Positions 33,864-44,200 of a stretch of 64,000 nucleotides of DNA are shown piece by piece. The number at the start of each line of letters is the position of its first letter. The stretch's first letter is position 1. The position numbers were made by a program, and so were the translations under genes. The DNA comes from Dipteris shenzhenensis (Eukaryota > Polypodiophyta > Polypodiopsida > Gleicheniales), in the NCBI GenBank assembly GCA_047967505.1, contig CM106541.1; one strand, given 5' to 3'. Below the pieces are notes generated by a model, which saw only the letters and a list, made by a program, of their open reading frames with translations, was not told the origin of the DNA and ran no database searches.

Positions 33864-36188
33864 TTATGCATATCCTATTATCATGGCCATTCTCTCGCTC
33901 GCTACACCACCCCACCCACCTGGATTACCATGGATGTTTGCTAGAAATGCATATGGTGAAGCACTACCTGGATCCACATCCGAAACAAAATTTGCAGCTC
34001 GCATAGCCCGCTCCACATCACTGTGAATTCTGCATGATGAAAGCAAACTCAACCATGCTGAGGTGACATGTTCAAATGGCATGCTAATGACCAGGTCCTC
34101 TGCCTCTTCTAATAGTCCACGGCGCCCAAGAAGATCGATCATGCACACATAATGCTCCATAGAGGGCAGAATGCCATGTTCTTTGCTCATAGAGACAAAG
34201 TATCGCCTCCCATCACCAACCAGACCTGTATGACTGCATGCAGTGAGTACACAAATGAAGGTAACCTTGTCTGGCTGTAAGCCTTCAGAACGCATTTGAC
34301 CAAACAGTTGTAGGGCATCCTTGCCATGCCCATTCTGGGCACATGCTGCCATCATGGCACTCCAGGAGACTACATTTTGCAGTGGCATGTCTGCAAAAAC
34401 AGCTCTTGCATCATCCAGGCTCCCACTTTTGCCATACATATTGATGAGGGCTGTTCCCACTACCACATCTGATTCCCATCCATTGCCAGCAACAATAGCA
34501 TGGATCTCTCGACCTTCTTCTAGGGCTCCCACGATGGCACATGCATCCAAAATACAGATAAAGGTGATCATAGTTGGCTTGAACCCTTTTGCTTGCATTT
34601 GATAGAACAGTTGTAGGGCCTCCTTGCAATGCCCGTTCTGAGCACATGCTGCCATCATGGCATTCCAGGAGACCACATTCCAGTGTGGCATCTCTGTAAA
34701 CACAGCCCGCGTATCATCCAGGCTCTTGCACTTGCCATACATATTGACGAGGGCTGTCCCCACAACAACATCTGAGACACATCCGTTGCCAGCAACTGTA
34801 GCATGGATCTCTCGACCCTCTTGTAAGGCTGCCACACTTGCACATGCATCCAGAATGCTGATGAAGGTGATCTTGTTTGGCTTGAAGCCTTCAGCCTGCA
34901 TTTGACCAAACAGGTGAAGGGCCTCCTTGCCACACTTGTTCTGGGTGCATGCTGCCATCATGGCACCCCAAGAGACGACATTCCGAAGTGGCATCTCTGC
35001 AAATGTAGCCCTCGCATCCTCCAGTCTCCCACACTTGCCATACATATTGACAAGGGCAGTCCCCATGAAGACATCCAACTCCCATCCATGGGCAGCAACA
35101 GCAGCATGAATATTTTGACCCTCTTTTAGGGCTGCCACGCTCGCACATGCGTCTAAAACACAGATGAAGGTGATCTCGTCGGGCTCCAAACCTTCTACCT
35201 GCATTTGACCAAACACTTGTAGGGCCTCCTTGCCATGCCCATCATGGGCACAGGCTGCCATCATGGCATTCCAGGAAACCACATTTCTCAATGGCATCAC
35301 TGCAAACACAGCCTTCCCATCATAGAAACTCCCACACTTGCCATACATATTAATGAGGGCTGTTCCCAAGACAACATCCGACTCCCATCCATTGCTTACA
35401 ACAGTGTGATGGACCTCTTGACCCTCTTCTAGGGCTGCCTCACTGGCACACACATCCAAAACGCCGATGAGGGTGATCTTGTCCGGTTCAAAGCCTGCTT
35501 CCTGCATTTGAACGAACAGGTGTAGAGCTTCCTTGGCATGCCCATTTTGGGCACAGGCAGCAATCATAATATTCCAAGAATACAAATTTCGATCAATGAT
35601 TTTGTCAAACACACAATTTGCATGCTCCAGGCTCCCACACTTGCTGTACATTTGGACGAGAAGGTTACTTAGAAATCTGTTGCCTGCATATCCACGCCTG
35701 GTCATGTGGTCATGCACACATTCACCCTCAGGCAAGGCCTTCGCACTGGTGCAACGCCTCAAAAGCGAGGCATATGTAGCAACATCTGTCTCTGGACCCA
35801 GCTGGCCTAGGATCTCCTGATTCAAGCTTTCAGGGCAGCAGTCTTCAGTCCTGGCAAGGTCATTCTGATGGTGCCCATCTAATATACGTGCATTATGGGC
35901 CTTGCTGGTCCTTAGCTCGCTTGGCACCCCTTCTACAATCTTAGCCCAGCTCACCTTCCTCCCCCCATGTACCTTGGACCTCAAATATGGGGCAGGCAAC
36001 AATCCCAGGACCTTCTCCTTGTGGATACCGAAGTCTGTCTTTGTATCCCTAGCCAGCCTGACTGAGCCATTTGAGCTTGTCGTCGTGCAACGAGCTACCC
36101 TGTATGCCTGTCTCGTCTCCAATAATGGCGGATGAATCGCAAAAAATGCCGTGCCCAATGACGACAATAGAGAAGGAGAATGCGTCAT
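33864..36188 (-). CDS. PLS-class pentatricopeptide repeat protein, short E-like end, no DYW
   Basis: This is a sequence-specific RNA-binding protein, probably acting in plastids or mitochondria on editing, splicing or stability. The first ATG of the frame is at 36188 and gives 774 residues without introns. Residues 1-130 are Ser/Arg/Thr-rich (RQAYRVARCTTTSS), as in an organelle transit peptide. From about 137 to 700 come PLS triplets with an exact 101-residue period: the P-motif opening SWN/G/S-xM recurs at residues 204, 305, 406, 507 and 608. Each unit holds a P motif (VVSWNAMMAACAQNGHGKEA), an L motif (LDACASVAALxEGxxIHA) and an S motif (GTALVNMYGKCGxLxDA). A final PLS2-like stretch (HTGLVGDGRRYF...HYVCMIDLLGRRGLLEEAE) is followed by an E-like domain (SAWLSLLSSCRIH...YAFLANIHGN) that ends after about 55 residues. 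E+ and DYW are absent, so editing would need a partner deaminase. The tail GGWGGVASERMAMIIGYA departs from the E consensus, which may reflect an old frameshift. Confidence 0.92.
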   Translation of the reverse strand: MTHSPSLLSSLGTAFFAIHPPLLETRQAYRVARCTTTSSNGSVRLARDTKTDFGIHKEKVLGLLPAPYLRSKVHGGRKVSWAKIVEGVPSELRTSKAHNARILDGHHQNDLARTEDCCPESLNQEILGQLGPETDVATYASLLRRCTSAKALPEGECVHDHMTRRGYAGNRFLSNLLVQMYSKCGSLEHANCVFDKIIDRNLYSWNIMIAACAQNGHAKEALHLFVQMQEAGFEPDKITLIGVLDVCASEAALEEGQEVHHTVVSNGWESDVVLGTALINMYGKCGSFYDGKAVFAVMPLRNVVSWNAMMAACAHDGHGKEALQVFGQMQVEGLEPDEITFICVLDACASVAALKEGQNIHAAVAAHGWELDVFMGTALVNMYGKCGRLEDARATFAEMPLRNVVSWGAMMAACTQNKCGKEALHLFGQMQAEGFKPNKITFISILDACASVAALQEGREIHATVAGNGCVSDVVVGTALVNMYGKCKSLDDTRAVFTEMPHWNVVSWNAMMAACAQNGHCKEALQLFYQMQAKGFKPTMITFICILDACAIVGALEEGREIHAIVAGNGWESDVVVGTALINMYGKSGSLDDARAVFADMPLQNVVSWSAMMAACAQNGHGKDALQLFGQMRSEGLQPDKVTFICVLTACSHTGLVGDGRRYFVSMSKEHGILPSMEHYVCMIDLLGRRGLLEEAEDLVISMPFEHVTSAWLSLLSSCRIHSDVERAMRAANFVSDVDPGSASPYAFLANIHGNPGGWGGVASERMAMIIGYA

Positions 36189-36239
36189 AGATAGGGCAAA
36201 TGAAAGCACCAAGGCGGCAACGACTCGATGAGGAAGGTA

Positions 36240-37335
36240 AAATTTAGGAAAACAAATCGTTCAAAGTATGCAGTCATGCCCACGATACTGAGGAGAAGAT
36301 GAGGACGAGGGATCGTTAAACCACAAGCCTTCTATCTTGAGCTGTTGACTGTTGATGAGTACATTTGGTCCGCGTGCCAAGCGTTCAAATTTTTGTCTGT
36401 AGCGTGCTGCTTCCCCTCCTTTTTTCAGAGAGGGAAAGGAGTGTATGGCATGCTTTTCGTATTAGCATGGAGTTCATACTCTCTTATATGAATTGGCTTC
36501 AAAATCTCTTATTTTATATACTTTCGAAGTGAAAATGTACCACAAATGTGTAGTCCACACCTTGGAAGAGAACTTTGAGTCCTACCTAACAATGCTCGAA
36601 GGGCATTCGCCCTCTTGGGCATTGGATGCCTTAGGGATGTTCCACCTTTGCTATGTTTAGGACTATCTCCTCCCCTTTCCTTGTGTGGATTGGTGTGGGC
36701 GTGAGAAAGAAAACAAACAAAAATTTTTATTTAGCTTTACCTTTTGGTTTTCTGGGTCATGGTAGCAAGACAGTTTGTATACATGCTATATTGTCATAAC
36801 ATATTGAATAATATTGTTTATCTCATGGTACATCCTTGTAAGAAAATTAAAAATACCATTCTTGTTCAAGTGAACACACAGCTCATACACTTTACACACA
36901 GATTGATGAAGAGAAAGAAAGAGAAACCAGATAGTTGGCTATACAAATGTAAAATCTTTCTTTCTAATAAAAAATATGTGATACAATACATACTATACAC
37001 TAATGTGGGTAGCTCTAACCAAATGAGGACTATTCATATCGTGACTTAGATCCCTCTATATTCCTAACCATCTACCCCATGTATACAAGTATCCACATAT
37101 GTCCCACCATATGTACATGGGTGATAACCATGGCAATTACCTATACTTCAACACTATCATTAGATGGTCTCTATATCATACAAGGATAGAGATTTTATAA
37201 GATTCTCAAACTTTCATACAAGGATAGAGATTTTATAAGTTAAGGCTTTTGTGAACATACTTACTACTTGGTCCTTGGAGAAATAGTGAATTGACCAGAT
37301 TGTTCCTTCTTTTCCACCTAATACCACATGAAATC
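36240..37335. other. Upstream of the PPR gene, no gene
   Basis: AT-rich, featureless. It may contain the PPR promoter, but I cannot point to a convincing TATA box. An 18-bp phrase (ATACAAGGATAGAGATTTTATAAG) occurs twice, at about 37178 and 37217. Confidence 0.4.
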
Positions 37336-37338
37336 ATA

Positions 37339-37510
37339 GTGATGAGAGCTGTGGTGCCATGTGCACAAGATAAAGGCAAGGTATGAAGGCAATAACATGC
37401 TACCACATGGCAAAGAGGTAATAAATGATAGTGTGCAATGGATGTACCCCACCCTATAAATTTTAGGTCATTTTCATGCAATAATATATGTAAGGTCTCA
37501 AACCTCTTTT
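37339..37510 (+). mobile_element. Diverged LTR scrap of the non-autonomous family
   Basis: TGATGAGAGCTGTGGTGCCATGTGCACAAG...AAAGGCAAGGTATG resembles the first 60-70 bases of the LTRs at 20281 and 22589. CCCACCCTATAAATTTT near 37448 could be the equivalent TATA box. It appears as a solo LTR or fragment. Confidence 0.55.
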
Positions 37511-37540
37511 CGAGTACAAGAACACATAAGTGTTAAAATG

Positions 37541-38316
37541 CAGTTAATATATGATGAATGGAATGTTTTGAAGCAGGATAATGATATTTTGGGGCACCAG
37601 GTTGCAAGCCTAAAAGTGGATTTATAGTTTAAAGCTTAGGACATGAAGATCATGGAAGAAGAGTATACTGAGCAAAGGATAGTAATGGAACAATCTGTAA
37701 TGATGTAAAAAGAGCAATTGGCAGAGAAGGATGCCATGGAACACTGATTATAGACCTAGTCCAAGGATATAACCTGACATGTGGGGGAAGAGCTAGATCA
37801 GTTAGCACAAGCAAACAAAAGCTTGTAAGTAGAAAACATCATGCTCAAGGAGTAATTGGCAGCACTAAAACCTATTGAGGAACAACTTAAGTCCATGGTG
37901 GATGAGGAAACTGACATTTTGGGTACTTTTATGCCAGATCTGGAAGTGGAAAACTTGAAAGTACAAGTTACAGATTATATGACAAGTTTGTGGGCTCAGA
38001 TTCAAAACAAGTTAGTACATCTAGAAAAACAACCACTCTAGGCATGGGATTATAAAAAAGCAGCTACAGTGATTTTTTTTTGAGAAAGCAAGTGGAGGAG
38101 TTACAGAAAGAGGTTTATAACTTGAAATCTAAGATTCCTGTAGTGGAAAGTTTAGGTCTAACATATTCTTTGATGGAAGGGGATACACCTTTGGAAACCG
38201 AGGAGGGAGTATTCTCTTCAGCCGCATTTAGTTTACCATTTAGGACTTTGTTGTCACCAGAGTTTACTAAAAAAAATGTTATTTTATCTAATATGTTATT
38301 AGACCTTGCAAATTAA
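37541..38316 (+). pseudogene. Stop-riddled coiled-coil reading frame
   Basis: From ATG 37541 one frame can be followed for about 540 bp: NVLKQDNDILGHQVASLKVDL, MEEEYTEQRIVMEQS, EQLAEKDAMEH, EELDQLAQANKSL, LAALKPIEEQLKSMVDEE, LEVENLKVQVTDYMTSL. It has heptad character throughout but roughly ten in-frame stops (first at 37625-37627 and 37637-37639). A T-run near 38075 shifts the frame to LRKQVEELQKEVYNLKSKI, which ends at 38316. The loss is by point changes, since the frame is conserved. No known family is identified. It could be a retroelement-encoded or host coiled-coil protein. Confidence 0.5.
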
Positions 38317-38489
38317 GAAAATTAGGAACTCAAGATAATTTGTTGGTTGAAGATAGAAAGGCTATAGAGCTTCCACATCCGATGGATTCAGCCGTTCCTT
38401 GATTAGGCTGGTATTGAACCGGTTAAGTCTGACTTCTGTTGCTACTGCATCATCACTCTTCCACTTTTTGTTTGGCCTGTCCCACAAGT

Positions 38490-39510
38490 CCTACCAACAT
38501 CTAATTCTTTTTTCGTTAAGGTAGAGGGCCCCTTTAATGGTGTGTTTGTCTGTCAAAGATGAATTCAAGATAATCAAAAACCAAACAGAGTCCTCGCTAT
38601 AAAAGGTTCCTTTTTTCCTCAAAAAACCTTTCCAAAGGAGATGCGGCTTGAGAATTTCCCACGCTTTCCACATCCCCTTCAATAATTTAGAACCTTTGGC
38701 CACAAAAGGTTCCTTATACTGAAGAACTTTGCGCCTTCATGGAGATCTTTCCAGTGCTTACATCTAGCGGGTTTGAGATTTTCAATGTTTTTTCTCACCA
38801 AAAAGGCCCAGTCAGTGTGAGGTTCCTCAAAGGTCTTTATGATCCATTGTGCCATGAATCTTGCCACTAAGATTTCCACATTTACTATGCCCAAACCTCC
38901 TTTCTCTTTGGGCATTGTGCAAAATCTCCACTGCACCTTGGCTATCTTTCTTTGCCCAAGTCTCCTCCCCATAGGAAGGTCCTGAAGAGTGTATTAATTT
39001 AATTGAGTGCTTTCTTTGACGGGAACCAGTAGGAAATAAAGCAGAATACTAAAGGGTAGATGTAGTGGTTTAGAACAAACTTTCTCCTAGCAAGAGTGGG
39101 TTGAAGACCTTGCCATTTCGAGATCTTCTCTTTGAATTTTTTTGTGACCCATTCCCACCTATTTTTGTTTGAGCATTTGACGCCCATTGGGATTCTGAGC
39201 AACCTGAAAACCTCACCTTCTTTAATTACTTTGCAACCCATTGCTAGAAGAACATTTGGTGGTTGTGATCTTATGCCAAAACTTCCAGTCTTGCAGTGGT
39301 TGAACTTTGACCCAGAAGCTAGACAAAAGGTGTCGAGGCAGTTCAGCACTGAGTCTACTGACCTAGGGTTATTTGCTAGGGTGAGGTTCGTGTCATCAGT
39401 GAATTGTTGGCACACAATTTTTTTGTTCCCTTCTAGTTGGATGCCCATCAATTTTTTTGTTCCCTTCTAGTTGGATGCCCATGATGCTCCCTTTTTTTAC
39501 TTCTCTTTGA
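38490..39510 (-). pseudogene. L1-like LINE reverse transcriptase, 3' half
   Basis: Minus-strand pieces read MMGIQLEGNKKIVCQQFTDDTNLTLANN (39451 downwards, the catalytic box with FTDD for the usual FADD), then FCLASGSKFNHCKTG, VFRLLRIPMGVK, KISKWQGLQPTLARRKFVLNHYIYPLV. A second frame (38972-38679) continues with WRFCTMPKEKGGLGIVNVEILVARFMAQWIIKTFEEP. This is the L1-type order (fingers missing). A two-copy 34-bp duplication sits at its 5' end (39416-39483). Confidence 0.8.
39416..39483 (-). repeat. 34-bp tandem duplication
   Basis: AATTTTTTTGTTCCCTTCTA (and 14 more bases) occurs at 39416 and 39450. It duplicates the EGNKKI codons of the LINE frame. Confidence 0.93.
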
Positions 39511-39539
39511 ATTAGCCATCCTAGTAAGTACACTGGCTT

Positions 39540-41960
39540 GTTTACACCTGAGCTTGGAGGTACCTCTAGGTCACCCTGGGTGGAAGCACGTTTGGAGGTA
39601 GAGGAAGTTGCGAGGGTGGCTGTCTCCTCATCGGTATCATCTTGGATGAGCACTTGGTCAGACCCATCACCTACCCGATTGCCTTCTTGGATCAGGTCTG
39701 CGAATGTTGAGGACCTCAGCGCCTTGTGGTGGGGGCCCTTTACCCTTCCTGGCTTGTTTCCTCATTGCCTTACCTAATTCTTTGGCTTGCATCCTTGTCA
39801 TGAATTTTAAGGGTACTATAGCCACCTGGCCTTGTTTGATACTGAGCAAGTTAAGGCTGGTGCTCTTAGGTGGGATGACTGGGGTTGACTGGGGTTGTCG
39901 ATCTTCTCAAGGGACAGTCCTTTAACAAATGCTTGATTCTGCACCTCGCACACAAGGGTGTAGGGTCTGTCATGGGAGGAGCGGGGGTAAGATCCCTATA
40001 GGGGCAGTCCTTCACGAAATGCGGCCCCTGACACTTGAAGCATGACACTGGAGGGTTCAAAGTACCTTTGTAGGGGGCATTCACTTGCCTTGTGTGGACC
40101 CTAGCAGGTATAACATTGGATCGGGGGCCTTTGGGCGACTAAGTTTAGGTACCTGGCCCTTGAGTTCAAGGGAGCAGTTTGGAACACGGGGACTTGCTGA
40201 TCCTCTTGCAGGAGGTAATGACTTAGGGTGCCACTTCCTTCCTCGTAGGGGTAGTAATCGAGGGGTCCATGGTCCAAATCCATCTCCTCCCAGTCATTGG
40301 GCACTTCCTCTACTAATACTATTGATTGACTGGAGCTATATTAGGAGTGGAGGTTGAGGGTCCAGTATGGGTGGCGGTAACGGAGCCTGTTGTGCCCTGT
40401 ACTGGCATGAACTAGCGAAAGGGCCACCTTGTGCATTCATAGGATTAGGCGGAGCCATCAGGGCTAATGGGGGTCTTGTTTGATACATGGGTTGGTGCAA
40501 GGACCTCGAAAATCGATGTTAAGAGGTATCTTGGTTTCCCCATCTATGACAGTGTGTGCATAGAGTGTAGGCCTTGCCCTCAAGTGAGCACACTCATTGG
40601 AGGGATGGTTGTTGTTGCATACCCCACATTAGATGTTGTCCCTTCGTGGAAACAAGTGGGGGTTGCTTGGTGCCTCCTTGAAGGTTTCTGACCTCCAATG
40701 TTGGCCTAGCCAATTCAACAAATTTGAGGCTAGCTCGCTCATATCCAAGCCCTTGGGCTCGTTGATCTCCTTCTTGAGATCATTTCCACACTGGAAGACT
40801 TGACTGATGGTGCTACGTCTGATGGGGTTGGGGTTTTATCCAAATTAGCCTTGTCCATCATATTGTCACTTATACTATGGATAGCCACCTTGCATAGATC
40901 GAAGGAGGTAGGATTCATAACCATTAGGTGGTTGTGCAGCTTGGGTCTGCCCATCCGATGAGGAAGCAGGGCAACAATTATTCGTCGCTCATCCACTCGA
41001 ATGGCTCGCAACAACGTGAATTGAGATGCTTGATTATGGCTGTGTAATCCCAAAGGGATTCATTGTCATTCTGCTTTACCTCATATAATTGGTTAATTGT
41101 GCTCCATCTATGTCCACTCGGATCGAATCCCACAATGAAGGCTTTTCTTAGCATCTCCCAATTGACTTTTTCTTTTGGGGTGAGATCCTTATACCATTGG
41201 CCTACTTTGCCATCCAAGCTGAGACCAAACACATTAGTCATTTGTAGATCTCTGAGAGCTCCAAAGGCTTCACATATATGCTCAAATCGCTCCACGTGTG
41301 AGACCGGGTCTCCTTCCCTAAGGAATTTGGTCATTAACTTGGAGATGGCTATGGGTCGGCTCCTTGAGGGATTTGTGATCCCTGTGGGAAATACTAGGGC
41401 GGGTGGATGTGGTGTGGCCCCCCTTCCTAGGGCATTCACCAGGATGCACATTGCCTCATCAGTTAGCACTATTTGGGTAGCTAGCGGAGGCGATGCCATT
41501 GTGGGCCTAACAGGACTTAGGGGTGGCCTTAAGCCTGGCCCTGGTGGTGGAATCCATCAAGTTGTTGGTACCGACATTGGAATAGATGCGCCAAGGCCTA
41601 CATTCATTGGAGCAATAGGTACGGATGGAAATGGTTGGACTCCTAGAGGGGGTGGGCCATGGGGCATGGACATGGTGGTTCCATGCAATGGGCGATAGGG
41701 CAGAACTTGTGGAGCCACATAGTTGGCGAAAGTCGGTGGCACAGGGACTGTTAGGGGTTCATAAGACGCCCATCCTTGAGAGCCTCTTGCATCTCCTCGA
41801 CTAGGGTCTTGTCCTTGAAAGTCCCTCATCCATGGATTTTCATCATCCATGCGTTCCCATTAAGGGGGCCTTGCGAAGGGGGAGGGTCTTGGGTCCACAA
41901 AGGTGGTTTCAGTCCTTGTCTGCATTTCAAAAGCTGGTTGTTGCTGACCTTCCCTTTTCA
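39540..41960 (-). pseudogene. Ty3/gypsy gag, decayed
   Basis: Reading leftward from 41960: an N-terminal Pro-rich part (MDDENPWMRDFQGQDPS at 41850), then MASPPLATQIVLTDEAM, the Gag core (VSHVERFEHICEAFGALRDLQMTNVFGLSLDGKVGQWYKDL...FDPSGHRWSTINQLYEVKQNDNESLWDY, 41330-41050), and three CCHC knuckles: QCYTC-TAG-GPHKASECP (TAG at 40103-40101), CFKCQGPHFVKDCP and CARCRIKHLLKDCP (40060-39900). The last legible part is MTRMQAKELGKAMRKQ. Several stops and frame changes occur. It is related to the gag at 4590-5560. No minus-strand pol follows; instead a LINE piece borders it. Confidence 0.82.
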
Positions 41961-42497
41961 ATGGGAAAACTTGTAGACACCAAGAAAAGGCATTGGGATA
42001 GGCACTTGGCAGAAGTTTTATGGGCTTATAGAACCACACACAAGCTAGCTATTAGGTTTACACCATTCCAACTAGTGTATGAAATAGAAGCCATTTTACC
42101 CATTGAATTAGAGATACATAGTCTTCGCACTACTGTTGCAAGAATAGAAGGAGAGAAGGATGCCTATGCTCAACGCTTGGTACAGCTAGAAGCCTTGGAT
42201 GAATGCAGATTACAGGCCTTACAAAACTTGGAATCTTCTCAAAAAAGGCGCAAGGCCCGTTTTGACACCAAATTACGCAAGAAGAAAGATATTGCAGAAG
42301 GAGATTTGGTAATGAGATTTGATAGCTGTCTAGACAAGCGGCTAGACAAAAAGTTTATCGGCCAATGGGAGGGACCATATCGAGTCAAAAAGAAGTTCAC
42401 GAATGGAACCTATCAGCTTGAGGATGTTGATGGCATGGTGATACCCGGATGCATCAATGAGTATCGCCTTAAATTCTTCTATGCTCGACCACCTTGA
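41955..42497 (+). pseudogene. Ty3/gypsy integrase C-terminal half
   Basis: The open frame reads KRHWDRHLAEVLWAYRTTHK, RFTPFQLVYEIEAILPIELE, an alpha-helical middle (ALQNLESSQKRRKARFDTKL) and then GDLVMRFDSCLDKRLDKKFIGQWEGPYRVKK, ending NEYRLKFFYARPP. This is the end of a plant gypsy (non-chromodomain, Athila/Tat-like) integrase. It is intact for its last 180 codons but lacks the core Asp residues. It lies back to back with the minus-strand gag and runs into a polypurine tract and LTR. Confidence 0.85.
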
Positions 42498-42534
42498 GGG
42501 CTAGCAAACCCTCTGTGTCATTAGAGAGGATTTA

Positions 42535-43650
42535 CTGGGGGGGAAAGATGTGATGCCAAAAATTGATATTTTTAATTTGGCATTGGTATTGTTTCTCTCT
42601 ATGTTTGATAAGAGTTTGAGTATCAAGTGATAGCCTAGCGGCTCTCACTTATTTCTATTTTCTATGATATTGTATGGGATTGAGAGGATGAGTGGAATAA
42701 ATCATTGTAAATACCATGGGTATGAATTATAAATACCTTGGTATGGGGTGAGAGTTATTTGTGTATGGGATATTATGGGGTTTTTAGAAAATAGAAAGAG
42801 TGAGTCATATAAAGCGATGGGCTCATGCCCATGTGTTCCAATAATATAAGAGCAATCACATGCCAAGCGTGTGGAAGGCACGTGGAGGAGTGTGAAGCCA
42901 AGAGGAATCCTTCTAGAATTCCTATGTGGAATAAGGAGGATGTGGACATATGGAAAAGAGAGGGTCCCTATGGGCTCCATGTGGGGAGACTCTTGACTTT
43001 CTCAATATTATAAGAGTCTTGAGCATCTTTTGATGGGACACATGGCAAGAGTAGCCAAAAAGGACATGGATGGTGACATACGGGCTTATGTGATTGATGG
43101 GGAAAAGAATCTATAGGCAGCAATTGCAAATGGGTGAAGAAGGATGACAAAATCTCTATAAAAGGAGCCATCCTCTCCCTTGTTCATCAATCTCTTCCAC
43201 CATTAGGCCTCATGTTGTGTAGCTCTAGTCTCCTCAAGCCTCTTCCATGAGCCTTCTCTCCCTCTTGTAGATATTCTCTTACGTAGACTCTTGAGTCCAT
43301 CTCTCTCTAGCTCGTTCTCTCTCTATGAGTAGTCTTGGAGCTTTCGCTCCCTCTTGTACATATGAAACCTCTTCTTCTCCATTGGGGTGGAGTCTCACTC
43401 TATTGGTAATGAAGGTCACTTTGGGTTCTCTCTCTCTTGAGTGTCTCTTCCCTTTTCTTTCTTTCAAAGCCTTAAAAGTTCTTTCTATTCGGCCACTCAC
43501 TGTGCACACATGGTCCATCTGTTTCCCGAGCCACCATGCAAACTTCTTCCCCTCTTCTAGACGAAATCTATGAGGCATGGATCGTTGATGAAGGTGGAGT
43601 CTTGAGGGAGCATCCTGCTCAGACGAAATTAGCATGGGTGGAGGGCAGTT
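42535..43650 (+). mobile_element. Ty3/gypsy polypurine tract and 3' LTR
   Basis: ACTGGGGGGGAAAG (42535-42547) is the polypurine tract. The LTR opens TGTGATGCCAAAAATTGAT at 42549. Its TATA box is TATAAAAGGAGCC at about 43155, and the following R/U5 is C/T-rich (43190-43600). The right end is not clear and 43650 is an estimate. No 5' LTR is in the window. Confidence 0.65.
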
Positions 43651-44200
43651 TCATGATAGTTTGACCCCCTATTAGTGTTTTGCTCATAACTTTCTACTCG
43701 ATAGTCCGATTTTAATGAGATTTATATCAACGCAAAGCTCTCTTTAAGACGCATGTTGCTATGTGATAAAATCTTGAATTAGATATTGCTGAAAAATGTT
43801 ATGAGTCTCTGTGTTTGATAGTCTGTTTTCATCATAGTTTTTATCCCCATCTAGTAAACTATCCATAACTTTTTGGCCGCTTCTCTGTTTCTTACAAAGC
43901 ATATATCAGCACGAAGCTCTCTTTAAGGCGCATGTCTCTATTTCTTAGATCTTGAATCAAATATTGCTGCAAAATGTTATGAGTCTCTGTGTCTGACAGT
44001 CTATTTTCATGACAATTTTTACTCCCTTCTAGTAAACTGTCCATATCTCTTCAACCGTCTATCTATTTTCAACGAAACTTATATCAATGCAAACTCATCT
44101 CAAGGTGCATCTCTTTGTGTGTTTGAATCTCTGATATCATATATGTACTAAAAGTTATAGGCCTCTGTGTCTAATGACAGTTTGAAGAGTGTTTTGAGCT
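43640..44200 (+). repeat. Three-copy tandem repeat, about 179 bp
   Basis: CATAACTTT-like anchors stand at 43685, 43864 and 44042, and AAGCTCTCTTTAAG-type anchors at 43735 and 43914, with ATGTTATGAGTCTCTGTGT at the end of each of the first two units and a diverged form in the third. The spacing is 178-179 bp. Copies differ by roughly 20-25 percent as judged by eye. Length and arrangement are satellite-like, but only three copies are present. Confidence 0.85.

Noticed and set aside
34321-35820. Many open frames on the plus strand over the PPR gene
   Set aside because: They recur with the 303-bp unit and are the antisense of the PPR repeats.
40085-41698. Plus-strand open frames opposite the gypsy gag (for example 41063-41698)
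   Set aside because: The minus strand carries the Gag core and zinc knuckles. The plus frames are its antisense.
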